This document shows, in pieces, positions 7,852 through 16,216 of a stretch of DNA of 48,037 nucleotides (the first letter of the stretch is position 1; every line of letters starts with the position of its first letter). The position numbers and the translations under genes are program-made. The notes under the pieces are model-generated. The model saw only the letters and a list, made by a program, of their open reading frames with translations, had not been told where the DNA came from and ran no database searches. The stretch is from NCBI GenBank assembly GCA_020025175.1, contig JAHHSM010000005.1, forward strand, positions 1 to 48,037, in the 5' to 3' direction. The DNA is from Oscillospiraceae bacterium. GTDB lineage: Bacteria > Bacillota > Clostridia > Oscillospirales > Oscillospiraceae.

Positions 7852-9033
7852 TCAGACATTGACCATTTTATAAATTTGATAGATATCATCGCCGTCCAGC
7901 ACCCGGAAGCTGCCGATGGCGCGTGCTCCTTCAAAGGTACAGCGATACGCCAGATCCTTCAGCACATCGTCACTTTGAATACCGATTTCCTCCGCTTCAC
8001 TGAAGCAGGTAGGCATGCCGATGGACTTGAAATAATCCACCGTTGCCTGAATGCCTGCCAATGCAATTTCCTCATCCGTACCTTCCGTTATGTGCCAGAC
8101 ATTCTTTGCATACCGCACAAAGCGAGATTCTTTTGTTTTGTATACATACCGTGCCCAATGACCCCAAACGGTGGCCAGAGATGCACCGTGGGCAATATCA
8201 AACATACCGGAGAGCTCATGCCCCAGCTGGTGCGGTGCAAAGTCACCGGCGCCGCCAAGTCCGGTCAGTCCATTGTGGGACAGAGAGCCTGCCCACATGA
8301 TTTCGCTCATGGCATCATAGTTATGGCTGTCTCTCACTGCCACAGTACCGCTTGCAACCACAGTGCGCAGCAATGCCTCGGCAATGGCATCGGTCAGCTC
8401 ATTTTCCAGGGGATTGAAGTAGCGATCCAGCGTATGCATCATAATATCCGTCACGCCGCAGGCCACCTGATAGGCAGGCAGCGTATAGGTTAGTTCAGGA
8501 TTCATAATTGCAAACTTGGGACGGTTATAGCGTGTATCCAAGCCACGTTTGCTGCCCGTTGCCTTATTGGTCAAAACGGAAGAGGAGCTGGTTTCGCTTC
8601 CGGCTGCGGAAATGGTCAAAATAGTGCCGACAGGCAGAGATTTTTCAACACGCAGTTCATTTGTCCAATATTTCCAAATATCCACGTCCGGATTTGCCAC
8701 ACCGTGGGCAATGCCCTTCGCCGTGTCGATAGCACTGCCGCCGCCAATACCCAAGATAAAATCTGCCCCAAACTTGATTGCCTGGGCGATGCCCTCTTTT
8801 GCATGCTCCAGAGATGGATTGGGCTGCACTCCGCCAAATTCAGCATAGCTGATGCCGGCTGCATCCAGCATGTCGGTCACACGCTTCAAAAGGCCGCTGC
8901 GCACAACGCTGCCGCCTCCGTAAACGATAAACACTTTGCTGCCGCCGTATTTTTTCACATACTTTGCAATTTCACACTCGGTATTTTTGCCAAAAACCAC
9001 TTCCGTGGGGGACCAGTAAGTAAAGTGATTCAT
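7852..9033 (-). CDS. Iron-containing alcohol dehydrogenase (butanol dehydrogenase-like)
   Basis: A 393-residue group III alcohol dehydrogenase, closest in pattern to the NAD(P)H-dependent BdhA/YqhD branch that reduces aldehydes such as butyraldehyde at the end of fermentation. GIGGGSAID (95-103) is the dinucleotide-binding loop. The Fe/Zn ligands fit Asp196, His200 (GVTDIMMH), His268 (APHQLGH) and His282 (IAHGAS), with spacing identical to YqhD (4, about 68, 14). The ATG follows AGGGAGA. The gene has its own consensus-like promoter and is separated by 70 nt from the pseudogene downstream. Cytoplasmic; the exact substrate is not predictable. Confidence 0.93.
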   Translation of the reverse strand: MNHFTYWSPTEVVFGKNTECEIAKYVKKYGGSKVFIVYGGGSVVRSGLLKRVTDMLDAAGISYAEFGGVQPNPSLEHAKEGIAQAIKFGADFILGIGGGSAIDTAKGIAHGVANPDVDIWKYWTNELRVEKSLPVGTILTISAAGSETSSSSVLTNKATGSKRGLDTRYNRPKFAIMNPELTYTLPAYQVACGVTDIMMHTLDRYFNPLENELTDAIAEALLRTVVASGTVAVRDSHNYDAMSEIMWAGSLSHNGLTGLGGAGDFAPHQLGHELSGMFDIAHGASLATVWGHWARYVYKTKESRFVRYAKNVWHITEGTDEEIALAGIQATVDYFKSIGMPTCFSEAEEIGIQSDDVLKDLAYRCTFEGARAIGSFRVLDGDDIYQIYKMVNV

Positions 9034-9088
9034 TCTGAAAATCTCCCTTCATCATCCTCGTAATCCGAAATCAGATACGATACTTTAT

Positions 9089-9117
9089 TATATATGCCAT
9101 AATACACATTTGGTCAA
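9089..9117 (-). promoter_or_regulatory. Promoter of the alcohol dehydrogenase gene
   Basis: Minus-strand TTGACC (9112-9117), 17-nt spacer, TATATA (9089-9094); a TATAAT overlaps two bases further on. Confidence 0.65.
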
Positions 9118-9151
9118 TAGGAATTTGGAAATCTTTTTAATTTTAGGCAAA

Positions 9152-9192
9152 AAGTAAAAAGGAGACAGTTGCCAAATGCAAACTGTCTCCTT
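9152..9192 (-). terminator. Intrinsic terminator downstream of the 26-residue peptide region
   Basis: A 12-bp stem AAGGAGACAGTT / AACTGTCTCCTT (9159-9170 with 9181-9192) and 10-nt loop, followed on the minus strand by a T-rich tract. It is the last of three stacked minus-strand hairpins. Confidence 0.7.
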
Positions 9193-9231
9193 CGGTTTGG
9201 TGCTTTGCTGTTTATCAATGGTATTTATCGT

Positions 9232-9275
9232 AAAAAGCCGCGGAGCAAAAGCTCAACGCCGGCTGTACTCTGCCT
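9232..9275 (-). terminator. Second stacked minus-strand hairpin with T-tail
   Basis: Minus strand: an imperfect hairpin of about 10 bp built from GCCG/CGGC, CG/CG and GAGC/GCTC around a TTTT loop, followed by TTTTT. It looks like a back-up terminator between 9159 and 9318. Confidence 0.5.
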
Positions 9276-9296
9276 GAAAGGCGCCATTTGGGTAGA

Positions 9297-9318
9297 AAAA
9301 AACCACACTTTCGTGTGG
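9297..9318 (-). terminator. Terminator directly after the 26-residue peptide ORF
   Basis: Minus strand: CCACAC, a GAAA tetraloop, GTGTGG, then seven T. Lies 23 nt past the peptide stop codon. Confidence 0.75.
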
Positions 9319-9340
9319 ATAACAAGCAAGGCACCGCGCT

Positions 9341-9421
9341 TTAGCGCTGGCTGTGATCTTCTCCGTCTCTGCCGAAAATCATATCGTCGACATCAAGACC
9401 GATAAACTTGTTTTCCATCAT
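9341..9421 (-). CDS. Candidate 26-residue acidic peptide
   Basis: A short ORF with ATG ATG at 9421/9418, preceded at 11-14 nt by a strong AAAAGGAGGG site and further upstream by TATAAT. It is followed 23 nt later by a GAAA-loop terminator. The product (MMENKFIGLDVDD...GEDHSQR) is acidic and has no hydrophobic signal or Cys. Longer readings of this frame would need non-standard starts within AT-rich, non-coding-looking DNA. The gene-like layout of promoter, ribosome binding site, ORF and terminator supports expression, but no family is recognised. It could alternatively be the translated part of a small regulatory RNA. Confidence 0.5.
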   Translation of the reverse strand: MMENKFIGLDVDDMIFGRDGEDHSQR

Positions 9422-9762
9422 AATGCAACATCCCTCCTTTTCATCGAGAAGTTTAATATTATTATAGCCATTTTTTCTTTCTTTTTCCACAGCGAAACTG
9501 CCTGAAATTTTCCTGCATACCCTGTATGTATGTTTTGCATTATGCACAAAATATATGAACAAAATATGTACAAATCGCCTTATTCGCCTTTTTGTGTACA
9601 TGATATGTATTTGTAAAAACAGCAAAATGCGGAATTTTTTACTAAGATACCGTTCCGCTTTCAAAAGAAGTATGATATAATATTACTTTACAAATTTGCT
9701 GATAGAGCAACTGCTTGCCAACCGCTTTTCACCATATTTGATAAAAGGAATGGAACCGACTC
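9422..9762. other. AT-rich intergenic region between two divergent units
   Basis: Contains the -10 regions of the minus-strand peptide and the plus-strand metallophosphoesterase gene. The central ~200 bp is very AT-rich, with repeated short ATATGTAC/GTACATGATAT-like motifs around 9530-9610 and no credible ORF. Confidence 0.5.
9673..9681 (+). promoter_or_regulatory. Extended -10 promoter for the metallophosphoesterase-mnmG unit
   Basis: TGA followed by TATAAT (9676-9681), 82 nt before the start codon; no clear -35 box. Confidence 0.5.
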
Positions 9763-10623
9763 ATGGCAAAACACACCCCCTTAAAAAAACGAGGTAGCTG
9801 CATGCTTTCTTTTTTAATTGTTCTGGCTGTACTCTTTCTCGGCTGCTTTTTCATTTATTGGGACAACAATACCATTGCTGTCCACGAGGAAACCATCTTC
9901 GTCCCCACCCTGCCCAAAGAATTCGACGGTCTGCGCATTGCGCACCTGTCCGATCTGCACGGCAAGGAATTCGGTGATGGAAACATCCGCCTGATCAGCG
10001 CCGTATGCAATGCCCAGCCGGATCTGATTTTTATGACCGGTGATCTCATTGATCGGGCATCTCAATTCCATATTCTGCCGGAACTGGCAGACGGATTAAC
10101 CGCGATCGCTCCCACCTATTATGTCACCGGGAACCACGAATGGGCAGTGCGCCGGGTTCCTGAACTGAAAAAGCTGCTGCGGGAACATGGCGTCCGTGTA
10201 CTCACCAACGAATATGAGCTTTGGACAAGAGGCGACGCAGTGCTTGCCATCGCCGGTGTTGACGACCCCAACGGCCCTGCCGACCAGAAAACGGGCATCG
10301 AACTGCGCCGGGAATTTCAGGCCGACTGCTCCCTGCTCCTGACCCACCGCGACACAGTAGAGGAGTACGCTACCTGGGGCTATGACCTTGTTTTTTGCGG
10401 CCACGGCCACGGTGGTATTTTCCGCATTCCCATCATCGACCGCGGACTTTTAAGCACCAATCGCACATTCTTTCCGAAATACGACGGCGGTGCATACGCA
10501 CTTGGCGAAAACTACGCCTGCTATGTATCCCGTGGATTGGGCAACAATACGGTTCCCTTTCAGACATTTCGGCTTTTTAACCCTCCGGATCTTCCCATTA
10601 TTACTTTGCGCGCAAGCGCCTGA
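9763..10623 (+). CDS. Membrane-anchored calcineurin-like metallophosphoesterase
   Basis: A 286-residue protein with one N-terminal membrane helix (about 14-32) and an extracytoplasmic phosphoesterase domain of the YkuE/YaeI type. The dimetal motifs are complete: HLSDLHG (D-x-H), MTGDLID (GD), TGNHEW (GNHE), LLLTHRD and FCGHGHGG (GH-x-H). Relatives act on phospholipid head groups or related phosphoesters at the membrane; the substrate here is unknown. The ATG at 9763 follows AAAAGGAATGG; an internal ATG at 9802 with GAGG upstream is a possible alternative that would start just before the helix. mnmG follows after 30 nt, suggesting co-transcription. Confidence 0.88.
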   Translation: MAKHTPLKKRGSCMLSFLIVLAVLFLGCFFIYWDNNTIAVHEETIFVPTLPKEFDGLRIAHLSDLHGKEFGDGNIRLISAVCNAQPDLIFMTGDLIDRASQFHILPELADGLTAIAPTYYVTGNHEWAVRRVPELKKLLREHGVRVLTNEYELWTRGDAVLAIAGVDDPNGPADQKTGIELRREFQADCSLLLTHRDTVEEYATWGYDLVFCGHGHGGIFRIPIIDRGLLSTNRTFFPKYDGGAYALGENYACYVSRGLGNNTVPFQTFRLFNPPDLPIITLRASA

Positions 10624-10653
10624 TTCATTTCATAGATAGAGAAGGATATTGTT

Positions 10654-12525
10654 ATGCAGGAATTTTATGCAGGAACTTTTGATATTGCCGTCATCGGTGC
10701 CGGTCATGCCGGCATTGAAGCCGCGCTCGCCGCTGCCCGTATGGGTTGCAGCGTTGTGTGCTTTACCATCAATATGGACGCTGTGGGCAATATGCCCTGC
10801 AACCCCGCCATCGGCGGCACCGGCAAAGGACATCTTGTCCGCGAGCTGGACGCATTGGGCGGTGAAATGGCAAAAGCAGCCGATCAGGCCTGTATCCAGT
10901 ATCGTCTGCTGAACCGCGGCAAGGGCCCGGCAGTCCACTCACTGCGCGCGCAGGCGGATCGCCGCCGGTATCAGGAGGTCATGAAGCATACCATGGAGCT
11001 TCAGGACAACTTGAGCATCAAACAGGCAGAAGTCATTGACATTCGCCCGAAAAACGGAAAAATTTCCTCTGTACTGACCCGCAATGGTGCCCTTTACTCC
11101 GTAAAAGCTGCCATTATCTGCTCCGGCACATTCCTCAACAGTACCATCATTATCGGTGAAAACATTGAGCGCAGTGGTCCTGACGGCATGCACGCTGCAT
11201 TAGGACTCACTGACCGCCTTTTGGGGCTGGGGCTTTCCCTGCGGCGCTTTAAAACAGGCACGCCGCCCCGTATCAACCGCAGAAGCGTTGATTTTTCCAA
11301 AATGGAGCTGCAAACAGGTGACGAGCAGCCGGTCCCCTTTTCCTTTCAGACGGAAGCCCCCCTTGAAAATCAAGCTGTATGCTACCTAACTTATACCAAT
11401 CCGGAAACGCATCGTCTGATTCTCGAAAACCTTGACCGTTCACCTCTTTATAACGGAGCCATTGACGGCGTTGGTCCGCGCTACTGCCCTTCCATCGAAA
11501 CAAAGGTGGTTCGATTCGCCGACAAGCCGCGCCATCAGCTGTTTGTGGAGCCTATGGGTCTGAATACGGAGGAGCTTTATATTCAAGGGTTTTCCTCTTC
11601 TCTGCCGGAAGATGTGCAAATGGCAATGCTGCGCACCATTCCCGGGCTTGAAAACGCAGAAATGACGCGCCCGGCTTACGCCATAGAATACGATTGCATC
11701 GATCCGCTGGAGCTTCTGCCCACATTGGAAGTGAAAAGGATTTCCGGACTGTACGGTGCCGGTCAATTTAATGGCTCCTCAGGATATGAGGAAGCCGCTG
11801 TGCAGGGCTTTGTCGCAGGTGTGAATGCTGCCCTCAAAATTCAGGGCAGGGAGCCGCTGATCCTCTCCCGTGCAGAATCGTATATCGGCACGTTGATCGA
11901 CGATCTTGTAACCAAGGGCACCAATGAGCCGTACCGCATGATGACCTCACGAAGTGAATATCGTTTGCTGCTGCGTCAGGATAACGCCGATCAGCGTTTG
12001 AGTGCCATCGGGCATCGTCTTGGCCTGATTTCCGATACACAGTACGAAGCCGTTCAGACAAAGTACGAAGCCGTTCAGCGGGAAATCCGCCGTTTAGAGA
12101 GCCATGGTGTTGCTCCGACGGAGGAAGTGAATGCACTGCTGCGAGCGCGAAACAGCACCGAGCTGGCAGACGGCGCACGCCTGATCTCTCTTCTGCGCCG
12201 CCCCGAGCTGCATTACAGCGACATCAAGGCTTTGGATTCTGACCATCCCGCTTTATCCGCCGCCATTGAGGAACAGGTGGAAGTATCTGTCAAATACGAA
12301 GGATATATTGAGCGCCAAAGGCGGCAGGTGGCTGAGTTTTCCAAAATGGAGCAGCGGACATTATCTGCTGATATCGACTATGAGCAAATTCTCGGTCTTC
12401 GTCTGGAAGCCCGTCAAAAACTGAACGAAGTGCGCCCCTTGAATCTGGGTCAGGCAAGCCGTATTTCCGGTGTATCACCGGCTGATATTGCTGCGCTGAT
12501 GGTCTGGCTCGAAAGCAATAAATAG
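10654..12525 (+). CDS. mnmG: tRNA uridine 5-carboxymethylaminomethyl modification enzyme MnmG (GidA)
   Basis: With MnmE it installs the cmnm5/nm5 group on C5 of wobble U34, using FAD, NADH, methylene-THF and glycine or ammonium. At 623 residues it is normal length. The FAD-binding motif GAGHAGIEAA (15-24) and the family signature MPCNPAIGGTGKGHL are intact, and the C-terminal helical domain (TLSADIDYEQILGL, PADIAALMVWL) that contacts MnmE is present. AGAAGGA precedes the ATG. In many Firmicutes mnmG is followed by rsmG; here it is followed by a strong terminator, and mnmE lies 13 kb away on the other strand. Confidence 0.97.
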   Translation: MQEFYAGTFDIAVIGAGHAGIEAALAAARMGCSVVCFTINMDAVGNMPCNPAIGGTGKGHLVRELDALGGEMAKAADQACIQYRLLNRGKGPAVHSLRAQADRRRYQEVMKHTMELQDNLSIKQAEVIDIRPKNGKISSVLTRNGALYSVKAAIICSGTFLNSTIIIGENIERSGPDGMHAALGLTDRLLGLGLSLRRFKTGTPPRINRRSVDFSKMELQTGDEQPVPFSFQTEAPLENQAVCYLTYTNPETHRLILENLDRSPLYNGAIDGVGPRYCPSIETKVVRFADKPRHQLFVEPMGLNTEELYIQGFSSSLPEDVQMAMLRTIPGLENAEMTRPAYAIEYDCIDPLELLPTLEVKRISGLYGAGQFNGSSGYEEAAVQGFVAGVNAALKIQGREPLILSRAESYIGTLIDDLVTKGTNEPYRMMTSRSEYRLLLRQDNADQRLSAIGHRLGLISDTQYEAVQTKYEAVQREIRRLESHGVAPTEEVNALLRARNSTELADGARLISLLRRPELHYSDIKALDSDHPALSAAIEEQVEVSVKYEGYIERQRRQVAEFSKMEQRTLSADIDYEQILGLRLEARQKLNEVRPLNLGQASRISGVSPADIAALMVWLESNK

Positions 12526-12531
12526 TAATCG

Positions 12532-12570
12532 AAAAAGCCTGCTGCATGGAATCCATGCAGCAGGCTTTTG
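12532..12570 (+). terminator. Intrinsic terminator of mnmG
   Basis: AAAAGCCTGCTGCATGG / CCATGCAGCAGGCTTTT hairpin with a 3-nt loop, directly after the stop codon. Confidence 0.92.
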
Positions 12571-12604
12571 TAATGAAACCGTAACATAAAAACGGCATTG
12601 GGTA

Positions 12605-12613
12605 TGCTATAAT
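12605..12613 (+). promoter_or_regulatory. Extended -10 promoter of the second SLH gene
   Basis: TGC followed by TATAAT (12608-12613), 38 nt before the TTG start. Confidence 0.55.
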
Positions 12614-12651
12614 ATTTTTATACTCAATTATAGACGAAAGGGGTTGACTTC

Positions 12652-13698
12652 TTGAAACGCATTTTATCCATTCTGATGACCATGAGCTTATTATTTTCCC
12701 TGTGCCCATCGGCTCTTGCTTCTGAAAACGACGGCTTTCGGTATTTTCAACCTGTCAATGACTACTCGGCAGACTCTTTTGCAGATGTTTCCGGTTGGTG
12801 TACCCCTTATGTGAATACTGTTTACACGCTGGGCTTGATGCGCGGCAGTGAAAACAGTGACGGCGAGCGCATTTTTAACGCCAACGGTCCCATTTCGCTG
12901 GCTGAAACGATTACGCTGGCCTCGCGTATTCATAGTACATACTTTAATAATAATGCCGAGTTTCAGCAAAGTGACATTTGGTATCAACCCTATGTCGATT
13001 ATGCCGTGCAGCACAATATCATTCCTTCTCAAAATACCTATCAAAACTATTCAAAAGCCGTCACGCGCGCGGAGTTTGCCGTTATTCTGGCACGAGCACT
13101 CCCCACAGCAGCCTATTCCGAAATCAATACCATAGAATTCGGTGCAATTCCCGATGTTATAATGTCTGAAAGTTATGCTTTCAGCGTATATCAGCTCTAC
13201 CGCGCGGGGATTTCCACCGGCAGCGGCGTTTTCAGGCAATTCAATCCCGACTCCAACATTACTCGCTGTGAAGTCGCTGCTGTCGCAGTCCGCATCGTGC
13301 AACCGGAACTGCGCCAATCTTTTTCTTTATACGCGCCGATCTATGTAGGCTTTACCAAAGACATCAGCAATCAGGGAGCCGTAGGGATCACAGAGCTGAC
13401 CATGACAACCGATGGCACCATGTGTTATCTCACCATGCATTTCAAGAGTCAGAAAAGCCAGTTTCTTTCTATTTCAAACGCCTTGGAGAATCTTTATATC
13501 TTAAAAGTTGTTGAAATCGATCCCCGTGCGGAGGAGGTCACATTTACTTTCCCCATGAAAACATTGGAACAGATTTATACTTCTTCTAAAAATCCCACAC
13601 AAGAGAAACTGATTATGGAGTTTTACGCCAATGGCAATCCTTCCTCAGTGGTAGATCGATTCTATATTTCCATCAATCAGTTCTCCAAATATTTTTAA
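12652..13698 (+). CDS. Secreted SLH-domain protein with a C-terminal unknown domain
   Basis: A 348-residue protein starting at TTG, the only start matching the GAAAGGGG site (about 10 nt upstream) and the signal peptide MKRILSILMTMSLLFSL...ALAS. Three SLH repeats fill about 38-225: FADVSGWCTPYVNTVYTLGL, DIWYQPYVDYAVQHNIIP with TRAEFAVILARALP, and IPDVI...FNPDSNITRCEVAAVAVRI. The final ~115 residues (YAPIYVGFTKDISNQGAVGI onward) look like a beta-rich domain that I do not recognise. SLH repeats imply attachment to the cell wall. Single-gene unit with its own promoter and terminator. Function unknown. Confidence 0.87.
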   Translation: MKRILSILMTMSLLFSLCPSALASENDGFRYFQPVNDYSADSFADVSGWCTPYVNTVYTLGLMRGSENSDGERIFNANGPISLAETITLASRIHSTYFNNNAEFQQSDIWYQPYVDYAVQHNIIPSQNTYQNYSKAVTRAEFAVILARALPTAAYSEINTIEFGAIPDVIMSESYAFSVYQLYRAGISTGSGVFRQFNPDSNITRCEVAAVAVRIVQPELRQSFSLYAPIYVGFTKDISNQGAVGITELTMTTDGTMCYLTMHFKSQKSQFLSISNALENLYILKVVEIDPRAEEVTFTFPMKTLEQIYTSSKNPTQEKLIMEFYANGNPSSVVDRFYISINQFSKYF

Positions 13699-13707
13699 CT
13701 TATTTAC

Positions 13708-13747
13708 AAAAAATACCCTTGAAGCCAAGGCTTCAAGGGTATTTTTT
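13708..13747. terminator. Bidirectional terminator between convergent genes
   Basis: A 19-bp inverted repeat (13708-13726 with 13729-13747), core TACCCTTGAAGCC, A-run before and T-run after. Its right arm extends over the last codons of the minus-strand kinase-like gene. Confidence 0.9.
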
Positions 13748-14545
13748 ACCTTTTTGAGATTCGAATGCCTGCGGTGTCAATGCATCTGCCAGCTCCACCA
13801 AAACATGGTTAAATCCGCCGGCATAATCAAAAGCAGCATCATGCACCTGCTGAATCACGCTTTTTCGGTTGGGCAGGGCAACCGTGATCTGCGTTCCCCG
13901 CCCCACCTGCGACTGGGCAAAAATACGCCCATCATGCGCCTGCGCAATCGCCCGGCACAAAGGAAGGCCCAATCCCAAACCATGGGGCACAGGATCGATC
14001 CGATCGCTGTGCAAATAACGGTCAAACAGTGCTGCCATCTGCTCTTTTTGAATACCACAGCCGGTATCGCTCACCTTCAGCAGCACATCGGCTTTGTCAA
14101 TTTGTACCGACAGCTTTACCTTACCGCCGCTTGGCGTAAACTTCAGGGCATTGGAAAATAAATTCAGAAGCATGCGTTCCAGCATATGTGCATCATATGC
14201 AATCACATAACTCTTTTGTTCACATTCAAAGCTTACCTTAATCCCTTTTTTCTCCGCAAAGGGCACTATATTTTTGCAAAGCTGCGCACAAAATCGAACA
14301 ATATCCCCATTGCATATGTGCGAAGCACATAATTCATCCGTCAGCATTTCTGCTGCAGACAGATTTCCCGCCAATCGCAGAAGCTGATAATAGCTTTGAT
14401 TGATCTGAGCAGTCCCCGGAATATCCTCACGCATCATTTTTTGCAAACTGGCATGAAGAATCCCCAGCGGTCCACGCATCTGTGCAGCAACATTCGGCAA
14501 AAACTCATTGAGGAACATTTTTTCCTCATCGCTTCTATTTACCAC
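13733..14545 (-). CDS. Histidine-kinase-like ATPase lacking the phosphoacceptor His
   Basis: A 270-residue soluble protein with a HisKA-like helical hairpin (about 8-70) and a complete HATPase_c domain: N-box NLFSNALKF (128-136), G1 box DTGCGI (160-165) and G2 box GLGLGLPL (189-196). In the H-box the usual FxxNVSHELRTPL reads FLPNVAAQMRGPL, so the phosphorylated His is Ala21; His31 is not in register. There is no sensor domain, membrane helix or partner response regulator nearby. The start is GTG with AAAGGA 7 nt upstream. It may act as an ATP-dependent scaffold or partner for another kinase, or be an orphan regulator; canonical phosphotransfer seems unlikely. Confidence 0.8.
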   Translation of the reverse strand: MVNRSDEEKMFLNEFLPNVAAQMRGPLGILHASLQKMMREDIPGTAQINQSYYQLLRLAGNLSAAEMLTDELCASHICNGDIVRFCAQLCKNIVPFAEKKGIKVSFECEQKSYVIAYDAHMLERMLLNLFSNALKFTPSGGKVKLSVQIDKADVLLKVSDTGCGIQKEQMAALFDRYLHSDRIDPVPHGLGLGLPLCRAIAQAHDGRIFAQSQVGRGTQITVALPNRKSVIQQVHDAAFDYAGGFNHVLVELADALTPQAFESQKGKKYP

Positions 14546-14876
14546 AACAAATTCCTTTCTGATGCAATAGATCCTGATTTAGCATAAACAAAAAAACCGA
14601 TTTTAGTGATGCTAATTCTATCCTTTAAAAGTACCCGTAGATATGCCGCAAACCTGCCAAAAAAGAATATATTAGTTCTTTCATCATACCAAATTTCGAC
14701 AAAAAATCAATTCTTTCGCCATATTTTTCATGCGATTTGTATATTTTTCTTCCTTTTGTCAGACAACACAATGATTCTTTGTACAAAATACTGTATATTC
14801 TTTTGCTCAATTTCGGTATAATCATGTTAGTGAAAGCATTCCATTTCCTATCAAACGAATAAGGAGGATACTAACA
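14546..14876. other. AT-rich intergenic region upstream of gap
   Basis: Separates the divergent kinase-like gene and gap. A TATAAT at 14817-14822 lies 55 nt before the gap start, with no convincing -35 at 17 nt. No credible ORF or known RNA is seen. Confidence 0.5.
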
Positions 14877-15893
14877 ATGTCTATCAAAATTGGTATCAAT
14901 GGTTTTGGCCGCATCGGTCGTCTGGTTCTGCGCGCAGGCGTAAATCGTGAAGGTGTTGAGTTTGTTGGCATCAACGATCCCTTTATCACGCCCGACTACA
15001 TGGCATATATGCTGAAATACGATTCCGTACACGGCCGTTTTCAGGGTACTGTCGAGGCAAAAGACAATGCAATTGTTGTCAATGGCCATGAAATTAAGGT
15101 CTTCAACGAGATGGATGCCAAGAACATTCCCTGGGGCACCATCGGCGCAGAATACATCGTCGAAGCTACCGGCATTAATCTGACCAAAGAAAAAGCTCAG
15201 GCTCATCTGGATGCAGGCGCTAAAAAGGTTGTCATGTCCGCGCCTTCCAAGGATGACACGCCCATGTTTGTTATGGGTGTCAATCATAAGACTTATGATC
15301 CTTCCATGAATTTTGTTTCCAACGCTTCCTGCACCACCAACTGCCTGGCTCCCCTGACCAAGGTTGTCAACGATGCATTCGGCGTTGAAATGGGTTTGAT
15401 GACCACCGTTCACGCCACCACCGCTACCCAGAAGACCGTTGACGGTCCCTCCAAAAAAGATTGGCGCGGAGGCCGTGCGGCAAACGGCAATATCATCCCC
15501 TCCTCCACCGGCGCTGCAAAGGCAGTCGGCAAGGTCATTCCCGAGCTGAACGGCAAGCTCACCGGTATGTCCATGCGTGTACCCACGCTGGATGTTTCCG
15601 TTGTTGACCTGACCGTCGAGCTGAAGAATCCTGCCACTTATGAAGAGATCTGCGCTGCTATGAAGAAGGCTTCCGAAGGCGAGCTGAAGGGTATTTTGGG
15701 CTACACCGACGAAGATGTTGTGTCTTCCGATTTCATCGGTGAACCCTGCACATCCGTCTTTGATGCAAAAGCAGGTATTGCGCTGACGGATACCTTTGTC
15801 AAGCTGGTTGCATGGTACGATAATGAAGCAGGCTATTCCAACAAGGTCGTTGACCTGATTCAGTATATGTATTCCGTTGATCACAAGGCATAA
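14877..15893 (+). CDS. gap: Glyceraldehyde-3-phosphate dehydrogenase, type I
   Basis: Catalyses the NAD-dependent, phosphorylating oxidation of glyceraldehyde-3-phosphate in glycolysis. The 338-residue length is normal. KIGINGFGRIGR is the Rossmann loop and Asp34 in GINDPF indicates NAD preference. The catalytic Cys152 lies in SNASCTTNCLAPL and His179 in TTVHATT. GGAGGATACTAACA places a strong ribosome binding site before the ATG. The gene stands alone, not followed by pgk or tpi as in many Firmicute glycolytic operons, and has its own terminator. Confidence 0.98.
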   Translation: MSIKIGINGFGRIGRLVLRAGVNREGVEFVGINDPFITPDYMAYMLKYDSVHGRFQGTVEAKDNAIVVNGHEIKVFNEMDAKNIPWGTIGAEYIVEATGINLTKEKAQAHLDAGAKKVVMSAPSKDDTPMFVMGVNHKTYDPSMNFVSNASCTTNCLAPLTKVVNDAFGVEMGLMTTVHATTATQKTVDGPSKKDWRGGRAANGNIIPSSTGAAKAVGKVIPELNGKLTGMSMRVPTLDVSVVDLTVELKNPATYEEICAAMKKASEGELKGILGYTDEDVVSSDFIGEPCTSVFDAKAGIALTDTFVKLVAWYDNEAGYSNKVVDLIQYMYSVDHKA

Positions 15894-15911
15894 GAGATTT
15901 TATCGAAGATG

Positions 15912-15945
15912 GGATGCTGTTCCTGTTTGGAACAGCATCCTTTTT
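15912..15945 (+). terminator. Intrinsic terminator of gap
   Basis: GGATGCTGTTCC / GGAACAGCATCC 12-bp stem (15912-15923 with 15929-15940), 5-nt loop, then TTTTT. Confidence 0.93.
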
Positions 15946-16216
15946 GCATTCTGCAGAAAACTTAGCCGCAGTAACCGCTGTTGCAGTGGACAATATTGCT
16001 TTTATCATCCTTGCACGCATCTTCTACGCCTTGCGACATAGTATTGTAATAGGTTTGTAACGCATTGCATTTTGTTATGTGATACAATGTAAAATAAAAC
16101 ATGAATGCTTATTATTTTGAATTTTGACATGTATGATTCGTGTGTTATTTTTTAATATGCAGATCGCATGCTCTGCCTCGATCCACTTTATTTTAAAATA
16201 GAGGAGTATCAACACT
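15946..16216. other. Intergenic region between gap and the VanW gene
   Basis: About 270 nt without a convincing gene. It holds a 25-codon Cys-containing ORF on the minus strand (15962-16039) with no ribosome binding site, and the -35 box TTGACA (16124-16129) of the VanW gene with a weak TATTTT -10 at 16-nt spacing. Confidence 0.45.

Noticed and set aside
9169..9405. 78-codon plus-strand frame
   Set aside because: It runs through three terminator hairpins of the opposite strand and has no ribosome binding site.
14871..15884. Open frame of 337 codons opposite gap
   Set aside because: Shadow of a highly biased, certain GAPDH gene.
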